Notes under the pieces: generated by a model
What the model was told of the DNA's origin: nothing
The model's database searches: none
Seen by the model: only the letters and a program-made list of their open reading frames with translations
Part shown: one piece after another, positions 41,307-54,719 of the stretch
Numbering within the stretch: the stretch's first letter is position 1
How the letters are laid out: every line of letters begins with the position of its first letter
DNA from: Lineus longissimus
Taxonomy: Eukaryota; Nemertea; Pilidiophora; Heteronemertea; Lineidae
Direction of reading: 5' to 3'
NCBI RefSeq assembly: GCF_910592395.1
Contig: NC_088318.1
Coordinates: forward strand, 11,036,349 to 11,100,348
Length of the DNA: 64,000 bases
Made by a program: the position numbers and the translations under genes

Positions 41307-42660
41307 TTGCATGTCTCATTCTGTTCTGTAATATTTTGTATAAAATAACAAATTTGCATTCGATGGCATGTCCACAAATTGATTTCGTTTTGTTTGAGAT
41401 CTTACAATGTACACCTTTCCATGTGCTCGCCCGCACAGGAAGCTTCAGTGACATACCAAGCTGGCGATTCAGAACAATGTATCTACAAATCTATATTTGT
41501 CTCGTTGAAAGTCAATTTGCTCTCATGTTTTCACAATTTCTTGTTCCCACGAGTTGTCCAATGTACTAGTGTTATATGAAAAACTTAATTAAATTTTCAT
41601 GCCACGTACACTAATTTTGGTCCCTATGGAGAAATAATTCTTTGTTGAACTTGACTCTTCCAACTTGGTAATAAATCTGTATCACGACGCCCACGAGAAA
41701 TTTAGAGTAAAAAAATGTTCCGTACGATTCCAGTCAGGTCCTGTCGAGTAAAGGCTCGTGACTGTTCGTAAAGTGGATTTTGATAGAAAGCACCCACTAA
41801 CAATAACGTTTTGTAATCTCATTTTGAACTTTCATATGGATCGTGAGCCTATTCAAAACGGATTGTTTTTGATGAATTAGGTGATTATGTACGCCGCGCG
41901 CTGGATACGGGATGTTGGTTCTAATATGGTGGGACAAAACCATCAGCCGATACCCAGTTTAACGTAAGGTTAGCCCCTCCAGAGGCTGTAAATCTTGACA
42001 AGGCAGTTTATAAGAATAGTGACTGCCGGTCGTCAACAGAGAGTTTGGAAAGAACCAACTAAACAACTTGATATAAATTTCGTACTTTTCATCAGGTAAT
42101 TTACAACTATAGAATAAGAGGGATAGAGTGAAGAGTTCTGAATTAGGCCTAGGAGAAGATAGAAGAGGAGACGGAGATGCCCTACCTTTGCCATGGAGTC
42201 ATACCAGGGACAGGCACACACTCGACCGGTTTTTAAGAGCTCATAGCTCAGAAACGCTGCTGGGGAATTCGGCGGAATTCAGTTACTTTTAGAAATCAGC
42301 CGCGTCCCATGGCATGCGTCCATCGCCCAGGTCGGTCGAAGGGGAAAAGCCGCAATCTCTATAGGTCGATATGTTACATATCGGGAGTCGAACGTGTCAT
42401 CAGACCATATGAAATGACCAATCAGAAAGGGCAAACGCATTAAATGAAAAGCCTTAAACTCGTGATAAACGCACGTTACCTGAATCACTATTGGCTAACC
42501 TTGATACATATCAGACTGGCTATCACAACCACCTGTCTGATTTCAAAATGTATGTTAAAAGGCCAAGCACTATCAAGTCCAAATATATAATTATACAGTG
42601 TTTCTGGACACTGTAAAAATTACATCACGTTATTTTAAGGTTCATTCTTCATATAAAAAT

Positions 42661-43230
42661 GGAAGTGACTATTTGGCAAGCCCGGTTTACCAAACAGCGA
42701 CTTTTTTTTGTCCTAAATGGAGAGCCGAACTCATTAATATTTATAAATGCCCAAGGGCTCATTAATATTCATAAGTTAGTAATGCGCTGGAGAGGCTCAA
42801 GTAAGTGAGGCTGGAAAGGGAGAAGGGAAAAAATGGCGGAGCCCTCGCCACCTTTGCCGATTTCGTCAGTGGAAAAGTTGCGCGTGGGGGCTTCGTATGG
42901 CTCTTTTGAAGATTTGGAGAAAGCCCTTGATGAATATCAAGAGACAAGCTTCACTGTTTTCATTTCGCTTCAGAGGAATTTGGTTACTCTAAAGGAAAAA
43001 CCGCAGTAACAGACCATTTTCAGATCAATACGCCATTATGCATATTCATGAGTAGGCGTGGTTTATTCATCGGCTTGCCAAACAGGAAAGAAATTTTGCT
43101 CTGTTTGGCAAGCCCGGCTGGCCGAACAGGGTGGCTTTTTAGTGCTGTTTGGCAAGCGCCTCTCCAAACAGGACAAAAAAAGATGCCTGTTCGGCGAGCG
43201 GCTTGCCAAATAGACCCGGCCTTTATAAAT
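42661..43230. mobile_element. 570-bp segment (unit 2 copy)
   Basis: Same segment and flanks as 26456-27025, including the 58-codon frame at 42833-43009. Absent from unit 3. Confidence 0.5.
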
Positions 43231-43887
43231 ATGGAGAGCAGCACCATGTATGCATACTGAACTTCCAGCGATATTGCCTCCGTTACCTCCGCCCATACTG
43301 GACGCGCGATGTAGCAATGATAATACATTGAGGCAAGCCTTGACATTGAGGGTCAAGGTGCGTGTATGACGCCATCACTAAAAGTATACGGGCATCCGAA
43401 CTGTAGCAAGGCAGGTATGATCCGTGCTCTGAAATCATCCACTAATTGGCAGCATGATAGTTGGATCCTTGTGATATCCTCTGCAAAACAATTTTCTCTG
43501 GGGCAAAATCACTGTGTGCGTGACGAAAAATATTAAATCTAATTTTACATCCCAGTGCCTGGCCCCACCCATTTCAGTGGTCAATACATGTATATACTTT
43601 TGCATCTAAGCCGTAGACTCCTATGCAGTCCATTTTGTCATCCTGATGGTCTTTCCTCGATGGAAGACAGGGCGAGGCTGGTCCACTGCCTCCAGAGTGT
43701 ACAAAGCGTCACATCAGAGACGGGTAATCAAGAAGCTTTCGACTTGAAACAGATGGAGCTGACATAGGCCTAGATGCCGAAAAGTCAACATTGTGCCAAG
43801 CCAAGCTTTAAAAGGCGAGATGAGCATTGAAATGCATTATCTATCTCAAGAACTTAGGCGAAGATTCGTAGATTCGATCCGGAGACC

Positions 43888-46800
43888 ATGGCAATATTGA
43901 TACTTTCTGTTGGTAAGTATAATGCACACACAAGGTTTCAGTTCGCCAAGTAGTCCCAGTAAAATCTCAGAGAAGTCCTGTCTGTGGGGATTTTGGAGTT
44001 GTTATGGCAGGATGGTGGTTCATTGTTCATAGGCATATCTATAACTTCGAAAGAGTGAAATCAATATTTTGTCCACCTTAGTGCAGAAGAGAGAACTGGC
44101 TACAGTTCGGCAGTATTCAGGGATTTTGGTTGAAAATGATTTCTCAACAATATGGCTATTTCCATGCATAACTTTAGGCTTGGGTGAGAATGAAGATCAT
44201 TAAACTCAAAATAGAAGTGTTGGGAGTTGAACGAGATTCGATATGCTTTAAACTAAAGGTGAAGTGAACTGGTTACAACGTTTTGTCTGAATTTATAGCT
44301 GGTTGAAATACTATTACTCTGGCAGCTAAACGTCGACCGGAGTAACCTGTTCTCCAAAGTTCCCCATATCATAGTGTTTCTCAGCAATTGATTGACGGGA
44401 AGAGATAAATTTATTAAAACAGATAGGACAACCAGAAAAACGATCAGTATCTTCTCCGAGTGCTCTCGGAACAGCGGGGCCACGCATGAAAACAGAAACT
44501 CTTGTGGACTTCCCGCCTGCGCGAAGCGTCTACCATGAAACCAGGCCTTTGATCAGATGTGATCAGGTGTAGTACACCATTGAAATTCTGTCTTTTCAGT
44601 TCTGGTCCTTATTGCCCAGTGTCGCCCTGGTAAGTGAAAAAATCTAATTTACATCAAGAAGACATTTTTTGATCTATAGGCATAAAGGCAACGCTCCTCA
44701 TGCACGCCCTCAAGTGCTCCGTTAGTTTTTGTTTTAAATTTGGAAGCAATGTTGATTTGACGATATGTGCATCTGATATTAGATTGTGGTAATTTGACAT
44801 TGTATTTAAATGTAATCGATTGAAGCTGTTTGTAGACGAGTGGAATTTAATCCCAAGAATGGGGTTGTTTGGCAAATTCATAAAAACCCTCAACCTTCCT
44901 AAGTTACAGGTTGGCCCGCAAAAATAAAACCTCCTTGTCTCACTTTTAAGAAACTGTGGACTCCTACACCGACGCATCTAATCCGGAGCACCACTATCTA
45001 ATCTCTCATATCATGAGGTACCAGAGCGATGCAAAGACGTGGCAGGCAGCTAAGGAGTTCTGCCCTACAGTCGGCGATAAGTTCGTCCTAATGAATCAAT
45101 ACTGGCCGTGGACTGCCAAGGTCATGTGGGAAGAAGAAGTGTAAGTACACATGGCTTCAAAGCCATATAATCATCGGCGAAGTTACAAAATTTCCAAAAA
45201 TCCGTTGAACTCGAGAGTTAATAAAAATGAACCGGGGCCTTATTCATGAAGCCTTCTTAGGCCTTAGTAAGCGTTTACGTACTCGTAGGTCGTTCTTAGC
45301 GAGTTGCCTCATATTCATGAAGCACTCGTAACTTCAATCGATTTCGTAAGTCGTTACTAGTGTTATGTGGGGTGTTTTCGGCTTCGTAGCGTTTTCTTAG
45401 ACAGTTAGCGACACTTTTACATGCAGCGATCATGGCAGCGGCGTTGATCTTGTTAGATGTGGAAGCCAGACGGGCTTTACGAAGGCAGCGTGTGTTTAGG
45501 AGACCGATTGCAGCCTCTTGACGTCTATGATGCATTAGATTTGTATCAGCGCTACCGGATGACTAGACCAGTCCTTCTTGAAGTCATCGACCTGTTGGAG
45601 GACGAAATTGCCCCGGACACCTTGCGCTCCCATGCCGTACCAGCATCTCTCCACGTTTCCGTTCCGCGCCGATTTTTCGCTACCGGAAGTTTGCAGCTTG
45701 CCAATGGCGACATGGCAAGTGGCTTGAGTCAACCTACAATATCAAGGATTGTCACCAGAGTTGCAGCCGCTTTAGAACGCAAAGCACGGCAGTTTATAAC
45801 ATTTCCTAGAACGGCTGACGAGGAAGAACATGAAAAGGAGGGTTTTTACACAGAACGGCACCGGATTCCAAATGTCATCGGCTGCATAGATTGATCCCTT
45901 ATTCCAGTAAAGTGCCCATCCGTAAACGAGGCATCATACGTGTGCAGGAAACAGTGCCATGCGATAAATGTACAGGGTATTTGTTCTCATGATATGAAAT
46001 TCACAAATATCGTTGCCCGATGGCCAGGTGCCACACACGATGCGTTTATTTGGTCAAACTGCAACTTGAAAGTAAATATGGAACGTGGACTACTTAATGA
46101 TGAAGGGTGCCTTCTAGGTGACAGTGCCTATCCACTCAGACCCTGCCTCATGACACCAGTTTCTCGCCCGGCAGATGCAGCCGACAGACGATACAACGTT
46201 CACCACAGGCGAGTTCGAAGTATCATTGAACGTACGTTTGGAAGATGGAAAAATCGATGGAGGCTCGGTTCATCACCGTTTTCCTTTTGGCAGCCTTCTG
46301 CTTTGCCTTCGACTTCAAGACATCCCATTTGTGATGAACCGCCTTTGCAGTCCTTAGGACTTTTCCAACACTGTTGATTTTTCTTGTTATTTCTGTCCAC
46401 GTGTCGGCCTTCCTCTTAAGCGTTACGACATCGGAAAATTTGTGGTTAATCACGGACCAATTCAATTCGACTAGATCAACTAACTTCATAATTTCACTTG
46501 GCGAGAAATTGGCCTTCCGGCGATTCCCCTTTGCCTCCTCACGTTGCTGGCTAACAGTCTTGCTCCGCGATTTCTGACTCTCCGATTATCTCTAAAACGA
46601 CGTAAGCTGGTCCAGTCACTGTATAAATATTCGTTTCAGACAATGAGGTCGTGCGCAAGTGGATTACATAACAAATCCATGACTGTTCAGCTCAAGCGCG
46701 TTCACGCCAAAAGGGTGTTACGAGAGGTTTAGGAAGTAACGCGGTAGTAATACGTTAATAATGCTTTGTGAATAATACGTAGTGGCTTACTAGTATGGGC

Positions 46801-48919
46801 GGTTATTACCGCAAATAAAGACAAACCAAAGCAAAGACACTTGTGTAGCATATCAAGGACACGTAGATTGATACTCCTATGTGTGCCACATCAAAGACAT
46901 CTGAAATGCATGCAATACCTATTTGGACCATACACCACGTCAAAGATAACGATGCGAAGTCAACAGACGGCGCCACCGTCTTGGGAAAAGTAAAAACGAC
47001 ATCGACAACTTCAGGTTTTTGTTGATATAAGCGACTAGCGGGAAAATGCACATGTGTTGTTATTGCATCTATTCGTAGTAGACTGTTGTATTTTGAGATC
47101 CCCTTTCTTTCCCAGTTATATCATCACTATCAGATTCCAAAATTACGGTGGCTGGGAAAGGACATCACATGATTTATTTTTTTTCAACATAAAATTTTTT
47201 TTCTTCATGAAATATCTCGATCGATGGACTTATTATCTCGATCGATCGAGATATCATCTCAGGCGATCGAGTTAATTATCTCGATCGATCGAGATATCAT
47301 CTCAGGCGATCGAGTTAATTATCTCAGGCGATCGAGATGTTATCTCAGGCGATCGAGATATTATCTCGGGTGATCGAGTTATTTATCTCGGGCGATCGAG
47401 ATAATGGGTGATATGAATAAAGACTAGCAAATGCTTTTATCTAAAACTCCATGTACATTTACACTACACCTTTCTGTACAAAATTGAAGTAAAAGCATAT
47501 GCTAGACTTTATTCATATCAGCCAATATCTCAGGCGATCGAGATAATATCCCGATCGCCCGATATAATATCCCGATCGCCCGAGATAATTAACTCGATCG
47601 CCCGAGATAATATCTCGATCGATCGAGATAATAAGTCCATCGATCGAGTTTTTTAATGAAAACAAATTTTCACGCTGAAAAAAAAAAATTTCTGCTGAAA
47701 AAAAAAAAATCATGTGATGTCCTTTCCCAGCCACCGTACAAAATAGCCTTATGCCCTATTCGCTTTTACAATTTATAAACAAATTCATCAGGTTCATTTC
47801 CATTTTCATGTAAAACACGTTGCTTACAACAATAAAAATAAGTGCGTTGTTTTGTCGTTGAAGATAAACTTTATTGATCTAACAGCATCCGGCCGCCAGC
47901 AATCTACAGTGGCGCCGCCTGTTGACTTCGCATCGTTATCTTTGACGTGGTGCATGGTCCAGAGAGGTATTGCGGTCATGTCTTATCTGTGCTGTGTATG
48001 GCTCATGAAAACAACTGTCCATCCCGGAGAAGTTGCGGTCTAGTTTTATCTATGCTGTATCAAACAAAAACAAAACATGCATTCCAGATGTCTTTGATGT
48101 GGCACACACAGGAGTATCAATCTACGTGTCCTTGATATGCTACACAAGTGTCTTTGCTTTGGTTTGTCTTTATTTGCGGTAATAACCGCCCATATACTAG
48201 GCTGTTACTAAAGTCTTACTAAGAGCCACGTAAATCGTTCTTAGTGACAAAGTTACGAAGGCTTCATGAATACGGTCCAGTTTCTTGTGGCCAGCTCAGT
48301 CTAACAGCAATGAAACTTACCCCGCGGAATGTCGAATCGATATGTTTTAAAGGGACAACTTGCACCTGGGATTAACCTGCATGACCAAGAGGATAATACC
48401 CCGAATTGCCACCGTGTACCGCCACGTGTTCTATGACATGAATGCCGATCTAAAATAATCATTTTCGTCAGTGTTGCCAGGCAGTTTTCGTCACGGCATT
48501 TGCATTTCAGGCAGGCCTTTGGTTACACAATTCAGTGATTTTTCAATTATCCTGTTTGGTCCTGGTCCTGCTGGATGCCAGTGTTGAAAAAACAACGAAT
48601 CTCCTGCCCAGGTTGTTCCTTTCAGATCGGCGGCAAGTGACATTTGTTGCATTGATGACGTGATCATAACTAGATTTTGATTAATGCAAAAACCTTTCCT
48701 GTGATCATAGTTTTATCATTTAGGGATTGGATACACCGGCATACTTTTTCTTGTTCTTTCAGACCTGCTGGTGTGGATAAGATTTGGGCCCGCATTGAAT
48801 GCAACTATTACAAAAGGAATGATCATTCTACCTACCCAGATGAGCTGTGCAATTCCGTTAGACCGTTCGTCTGTGTGAAGACAACCCGTGTTGAAGTGCC
48901 TGTTAAAGACTTCAGTTAA
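43888..48919 (+). CDS. Gene B copy 2: secreted compact C-type-lectin-like protein
   Basis: Exons are 43888-43912, 44600-44629, 44951-45140 and 48763-48919; 133 residues, stop 48917-48919. It differs from copy 1 at six codons, all changing the amino acid: D54E, E62K, D67N, S92R, N93I and T96N. Three of these cluster around the second domain cysteine (C95). The cysteine pattern is kept and splice sites are intact. Intron 3 holds the Harbinger element without the LINE fragment. Confidence 0.8.
45432..46377 (+). pseudogene. Harbinger transposase, broken (unit 2)
   Basis: One extra base near 45500 (gtgtttaggagacc against gtgtttagagacc in unit 1) shifts the N-terminal frame. The TGA after GCID at about 45892 is shared with unit 1. 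The two further stops of unit 1 are sense codons here. GDSAYPLRPCL and SIIERTFGRWKNRW are readable. It is inactive as it stands, but less damaged in the middle than the unit 1 copy. Confidence 0.82.
46223..46489 (-). CDS. Myb/SANT-like DNA-binding protein of the Harbinger element
   Basis: An 88-residue minus-strand frame starts MKLVDLVELNWSVINHKF, with WTEITRKINSVG and HHKWDVLKSKAKQKAAKRK further on. These are the tryptophan-spaced helices and basic tail of the Myb/SANT-like partner (NAIF1-type) that helps Harbinger transposases find their ends. The frame stays open upstream of this ATG through ANFSPSEI, so the true N terminus may be on another exon. It overlaps the 3' end of the transposase frame on the opposite strand. 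Confidence 0.65.
   Translation of the reverse strand: MKLVDLVELNWSVINHKFSDVVTLKRKADTWTEITRKINSVGKVLRTAKAVHHKWDVLKSKAKQKAAKRKTVMNRASIDFSIFQTYVQ
46794..48194. mobile_element. Fold-back element (unit 2 copy)
   Basis: Same structure as 31494-32871. The inner hairpin is at 47144-47738, with one additional CGATCG-type word on the right arm. Inherited by duplication together with the Harbinger element. Confidence 0.8.
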
Positions 48920-49043
48920 GCAATAAAAGATGATTGACTATTTCTGTTGTTGTTACATGATATATCACTTTCGCCTGAAGAGCGGTAAAGCTTAGAGGAA
49001 ACCAATCTTGACTAACGAGGTTTTAGTACAATAACTGGAAGTA

Positions 49044-49221
49044 CAGTAGAACCTCCATCAGCGGACACCTCTCTAATAAGGACACCCTCTCTATTAAGGA
49101 CACTGGTTTTGGTCCGAAATTGGTTGTTACCATTCACTATTACCTCTCTGATCAGGACACCTTGCTACTAAGGACAGTACTTTTCAGTCCCAAGGGTGTC
49201 CTTAATAGAGTGGTTCTACTG
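49044..49221. mobile_element. Tigger/pogo-like MITE, 178 bp (unit 2)
   Basis: Starts CAGTAGAACCTCC and ends GGTTCTACTG, flanked by TA at 49042-49043 and 49222-49223. The interior repeats words such as 'aaggaca' and 'ctctctaataag'. This is the uninterrupted form of 33724-34948. Confidence 0.88.
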
Positions 49222-49274
49222 TAGTTCGAGACAGCTTGAAAAACGCAAGCCCTTCGCCCAGGTCACAGGTAAGC

Positions 49275-49373
49275 TTAAAACAATTGAATATTGATAACAA
49301 AATCAACTTCCTTGGACATCACTGATAACCTGTGTCCAACGACCACCACAAGAAGGCACAGTGTCACACGCAT
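49275..49373 (-). pseudogene. Orphan signal-peptide exon at unit 2 end
   Basis: Opens MRVTLCLLVVVVGHR from the minus-strand ATG at 49371-49373 and stops after 32 residues, with the same 10-bp deletion as unit 1. Confidence 0.4.
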
Positions 49374-51130
49374 GATCTCAAAGTAAAGCTCAAAGCCGTT
49401 TTGGCCACCGGCAACTTTTCAAAGGTTTTCATAGATATGAGAGGAGCTGGTTCATTACTGATATAAAGAAATCAAGCTTATGACCCTGAGATCATGCAGT
49501 ATGTTTTGCTTGACTAAGAAGTTTAGAAACTAAAGATTTATAGGAATCTGATTTTCTAGTGAGTCAGTTGGTCTTATCTTGAATGATTTGTTAGAGAAGC
49601 GGACATGACCGGTAAACAGACCATACATCACGAAGTTATCTTCCAAGACTGAGCCCTGTTTGAAGCACAGCGGAGGACGACCTCGCCGCGCATAGAGAGA
49701 AGAAACTAACTGAAGGCCACACAGCCCGAAATGTGACATCCACCGACCTAAACATTTGATGGTGTCGTCGAACGCTATAACAATAAGAAGCTAGAGGGTC
49801 ATCCTGAGATTCAGGTATTTGATACTCCTACGTCATGTACAAAATATGGGGAGGTGGAGTATATTGAACACCACTGGTGCCAGGGTGCTTGAGGAGAAGA
49901 AGTTCAAAATTGCGGGCAGACGCCCGGTCCAATCCATCCTCCTCGCGCATGACAGGAGTTATATTTTTTAATGATCGAATATTGTGTCTCCTTTGGAGAA
50001 TGCGATCCAGTCATTTCGATAGGCCCTCTAGTGAGTAGATGAGGTACCGCATTCGTCGCATTATTGGTTGGTCACGGACCTGGAAGAGACTAGTTATGAC
50101 CCACTAACTGAATAAAGATCCAGGCTACTCTGTTGCATCACGCCCGTAAGTTTTATCTGCCGGAGTTATCAATACCGAAGATAGCACTGCGTCTAATGTG
50201 TCTCTAGTCCTCGATGACCGCCATAACTGTCTTCCGCAGCTGCTGTATTTTTAGACCTATAAATTTACCTAAGTATCTTATGATGTATTTACCAAAAAGC
50301 ACACCAATTATGGACAGAGTTTGAGGTGTAGTTGAACGTTTTAAAACCCACTAAATGAGACCTAACTATCATGTGGAAGGGAAGGATATCTCAATTTGTC
50401 CAGTGCTGAGGTAAATGGAGTCCCTTCTTGAAACTTAGCCCAACCTATTGTTGAATTAGGAATATTGATTATGGTTAGAGCACGGATGCATCATCCTGAC
50501 AATGACAATACAGCTTAAAAATTTGTAATTGAATTTAAACATTTCAAATTGCGTCAATACGTTCGTACCACGGGCCACTGTGATTTTAGGAGACAACTTG
50601 AGTGTGGGATATATTTAGGTGACCAGGAGGATAATGTGCCTATTCGCCTCAATGCACCTCTATAGTAACAAACTAAATGCTGATTACTAAAGATGATGAT
50701 GATCGCAATTGTTGTGAGGTGGTTTTGGACATGTCTTGCAAATTTTAGATAGGCCGAATTGCAGCATTGCCGTTGTGTAGACATATATATGCAGGTACTA
50801 CATGTATGCAAAGTTCCAGCTAATTCGTATGCATACTGAACTATGGCATTGTGTATGACTGCATTTCCATTTGCCTGGACCACCAGTAATTACAAACGGC
50901 CCAGCCCTTTAAAACATCACTGCATACGGAAATCTCAAGTGCCGGCAACCCGGTGCGATTTGGTTACAATGAATATCATAAATGTATACATGATGTAACA
51001 CCAAACATGGACAAATGTCCGTTCCCAGATGGTACTTGTATGATGAAGATAAGATTCTGGCCCACAAAGATAGGCCTTCATCAGTCTCTTTGCCTTCTCC
51101 TTCCCACCCATTATATACCATGCTGACGTG

Positions 51131-51568
51131 TATGGCTGGCGCGAGTGGACAAAATTCAGAATTATGCCACGGCATAAATCAACCAATCAAAGCATCGGAT
51201 CTCGTGAATAATGGCGCGGCAGAATTCACAATTATGCCACGGCATAAATAGGAATTGTGGTGTGGCATATTTAGACCAATCAGAAGGTGGCAATCGTATC
51301 ATTTATGGTGCGGCATAAATCGCACTTCCGTCCATAAATTCGGCACTCTGATTGGCTGTCTGCTATTACGAATATAGTCGTGGGTCTAAAACGATTATAG
51401 TCGTGGGTTGATTCATTTATGTCGTGGTATAATTCAGATTTAATGGTCACCATAATTCATGAAATGCGGGGTTCTGATTGGCTGTCTACTATTATGAATA
51501 TAGTCGTGGTATAAATCTGATTTATCCCGACCCTTAATTCAGATATTTGTCCACTCCCGCCAGCCATA
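51131..51568. mobile_element. 438-bp TIR element, unit 3 only
   Basis: The ends TATGGCTGGCGCGAGTGGAC and, reversed, TATGGCTGGCGGGAGTGGAC match for 23 bp. GACGTG is duplicated on both sides (51125-51130 and 51569-51574). Units 1, 2 and 4 read straight through. The interior has direct repeats: 'aattatgccacggcataaat' and 'gattggctgtctgctattac' each occur two or three times. There is no coding capacity. Confidence 0.88.
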
Positions 51569-52203
51569 GACGTGAATCCAAATCAAGTTACCGCTGCTGC
51601 CACCTATGGAGATAAGTTAGCACGTGAATTGTCACAGAGCCAGTGATAATACCAACGCAAGTGAGCGAACCATCCCGGTATATACTCGGTATTACTTACT
51701 GGACTCCGAGTGGAAGGTATAAGGTGTAAGAGGAGCTACGAAGCACGCTACTACTGGTAGTAGTGATACGAATTGACCCCCCCCCCCCAAAAAAAAAAAT
51801 TACAGTTTTTATAATTGATTAGCCTCTGGTATACTCATCAGATGTCAGGGCAAAATCGCTAGATCGGCCATGCCCGCTATTTTGTAATTCTCTCGACCAT
51901 TCAGGGTACCTCCATCATGAATACGAACGAAGCGCACGCACGCACACAGCCGATACAAAATGACAGGCATGAGGGGGTAATTTCTGATCAATCGCAGCGG
52001 GTCACATGGACAATACTGGAGCGATTGTCACCATGTTACGCCCAGCAGGTATCATATATGTCGTTGTATGCAATGTGTTGTTATCTCTGTTGATAATATA
52101 GATATTGACAACTTCGGGTTACTCCCATAACAGTTATCAGCATCACTTATCAGTCATATATAGGAACCTGAGAAGCGACATCGTGTCTTCATACTGCTGC
52201 AGG

Positions 52204-54527
52204 ATGTATCGTGTTGCGGTCCTTGTACTTGTTGTGGCCTGTATCAAGGCCCAAGTTATATATCACGAAGAAAGGGTAAGATGTTGTTTTTCTGTGGGAA
52301 TGAGGCCTTCTGTATTGCGAGTATGAATCAGTGAGAACATATAGGTGGATGTATTGAATCAGAAGTCGCTGACTGTAAGGACCAGGCCCTATGTATACAC
52401 CAACGTTGAAAACCTTGAGATCCTGGGGGCTCAGTCCGTGATCAGTCAGGGCCTTCCTCTCGTCCAGTCCCTCCGGTCGTCCATCCACATTCGCTTTAGT
52501 CGGCCACGATTTCGGTTACCCTCTGTGCCATGTAAGATATGGTGTAAGCTAGCGTTCCCTTGGCACTTGTTACATTGCCAACCTAACTTTGCTATCGCTT
52601 CTTGGCTCTGGTAAGGAGGCACTCGTGGCGTCCGATACGTAGTTTACTTTTTATATATATTCCTTTAAAAATGTTCTTTTCAGGATGAAGAAGGCTCTGG
52701 GAAAGAAGGTACGTGTTGTATATAATATCTCCATGTACATGTAGTTGATTGATTCCGCATTGTTTTTCACAATCTTTCCTGACTTTTCAGTATATTGGAC
52801 ACATCCGTGTCTTTCTGCCCGACTCGCACATGGTTTCTTTACACCTTGCATGACCCGGCCGTATCCCTTTCTGTTCCTTCAGAGAACGAATGCCAGGAAG
52901 AAGGTGGTCAATGTCGGAGACCATGGGCATGTCTGAGGGATGAAAAGCTGCAGATTGACTTCGGACTGTCAGAGGAATGTCATGGGATATCAGTCTGTTG
53001 CGTACCGGAAGGTAACAAAGACAACTTTAGCTGAAATACAAAGTTTTTAACATTTTTCGCAAAGTGCCAAACCCCAGCAATTTTATTAACTGCAGGACGG
53101 AGTTGATTTGTTTGACTACACTGCATGTATAACTGCAGGTGATGTAAATTTTAGTGATTTCAGAATCCGATAAACTGGATTAACTCGGATTAACTTATGC
53201 ATCCAATCAATGGCGATAGCGTAAAGTGATTTGACCACGACACGATCTCCCCTGGTATGGTTTCCCTTCATATCATTAACAGCTAAGAACGAATGTGAAG
53301 AGGAAGGAGGACAGTGCAAGAGAGCAAAGACTTGTATCAGGGACACCCGAGGCAAGATTGATATTGAGCTTTCGCAAGAATGCCCAGGAAGATCGGTGTG
53401 CTGCGTCAAGAAGGCTCGTACGTAAATGCCCTTTCAAACTCTTTTGCGTGTTGGAAAAAATCGCAGCGATCAAAATTATGAACCATTCTTTACTGATCTT
53501 AATAGGAGCTCACACATACTCCTCCCATAGACAGAGCTTGATCGAAATAAAGAACACTTCGGCCCAAACGAGACCGAATGCATTTTACAGTAAAATTAGT
53601 GCTAAACACCACAACCAATGTATTTTTAAATGAAATGTACATAAAAGGTCTTAATTTGTTCCAAATTACAGCTGAGAAAAGCAAGTGTGAGAAAAAAGGC
53701 GGTGAATGCAAAGGAGCAATGAGATGTCAATTTCATGATGATGCGAGAATCAACTACGGTCTTTCAGAAGACTGCCCCGGTGTGAAAGTCTGTTGCGTTC
53801 GTGAGTAGGCCTTATACTGAAAAACCCATGGTTTTAACCTGACTTCTTTATAAGTGGTCCCTCACCAGACGCGAGATGAGTAAGCAGAAGGGGACATATA
53901 TGGAGATGCCACAACAAGATTGGTTTGTGCAAAATCGGTAAAAACGCTAGAGTTAGTGCAGTTTTCTCATGCATGGGATGGAACGGACTGAAGTCAATAT
54001 AATTTCCTTTTTCTGACAGCAAGAAAGAATGCATGTGAGAGGGAATACGGTCATTGTCGCGGGGCACGAAGCTGTGTGAGAGGTGCCCAAGGCCAGGTCG
54101 CATTAGGATTGTCACTGGACTGTCCTGGAGATACAGTTTGTTGCGTCAGTAAGTAGGCCATTCGCCACTTTCCTCAAGCAAAAAATCATGTAGGACTTTT
54201 GACCAGTCAATAACGCTGTATGTGATCATGGCTGTGCAGTCTGTTCCGAACAAGCATGATAGCTCTCTTCTGATTGGTCAATACCTGTCAGGAAGTCCCA
54301 AATTGCAGCTAGAGGAAAGTAGCGAATGCTGACACTCAAATGTCTTCTTCGCGCGCCTATTATCTGTCTTTTACTTGCAATTATGGTTTGATTGGGTTGC
54401 ATACTCACTGTGATTGGTTTCAACAAACCATTTCTGGGATAAACATTGGTATTTCAACAGAATTAGTGATAACACTGTATTCTTAGTAATCTACTATCGT
54501 CTACTTGCAGATATGAGACGAGGATAG
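52204..54527 (+). CDS. Gene A copy 3: secreted protein with four six-cysteine domains
   Basis: Exons are 52204-52275, 52684-52708, 52883-53011, 53283-53417, 53672-53800, 54020-54148 and 54511-54527; 211 residues. The upstream ATG of other copies is GTG here (52183-52185), so translation should begin at 52204, which leaves the signal peptide core intact. Against copy 1, domains 2 and 3 are unchanged in protein sequence, domain 1 differs at one position just before its first Cys, and domain 4 differs at four positions in or near its long loop. Splice sites are intact. Confidence 0.87.
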
Positions 54528-54719
54528 ATCGTGCGGAGCTTTGATCGACGCATGTAGGGTCGGACCGACGGGATAGAAGTCAATCAATGCTATTTCATTG
54601 TGGTTCATACTAAACTAACTTATACCTGAACATTAAACCCCACCCAATCGGCTTGAATTGTGATGTAAAGGAATCTTTTCGACGTGAATAAATGAAGCTG
54701 ACTTTAAATGGCTTTCACT

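Larger units (their letters stand above)
45235..48278 (+). mobile_element. PIF/Harbinger-like transposon in gene B intron 3 (unit 2)
   Basis: Same ends and position as 29025-32955. It lacks the LINE fragment, so it shows the original layout: transposase (+), Myb/SANT-like protein (-), then the fold-back element at about 46794-48194 near the right end. Its right arm has one more palindromic repeat word than unit 1 (near 47560). Confidence 0.85.
35271..49542 (+). repeat. Tandem unit 2 (14.3 kb)
   Basis: Contains gene A copy 2 (37935-40838) and gene B copy 2 (43888-48919). It is nearly identical to unit 1 outside insertions and shares the 458-bp MITE, the 570-bp segment, the Harbinger element with its fold-back, and the Tigger-like MITE. 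It lacks the hairpin MITE and the CR1/L2-like fragment. It has its own 497-bp element in gene A intron 1. The spacers (35271-37004, 41307-42660, 43231-43887) match those of unit 1, and I see no additional genes there. Confidence 0.9.

Noticed and set aside
52189-52488. 99-codon minus-strand frame over gene A exon 1 and intron 1 (also at 61833-62132)
   Set aside because: Units 1 and 2 break the frame and most of it is intron of gene A; a shadow frame kept by high sequence identity.
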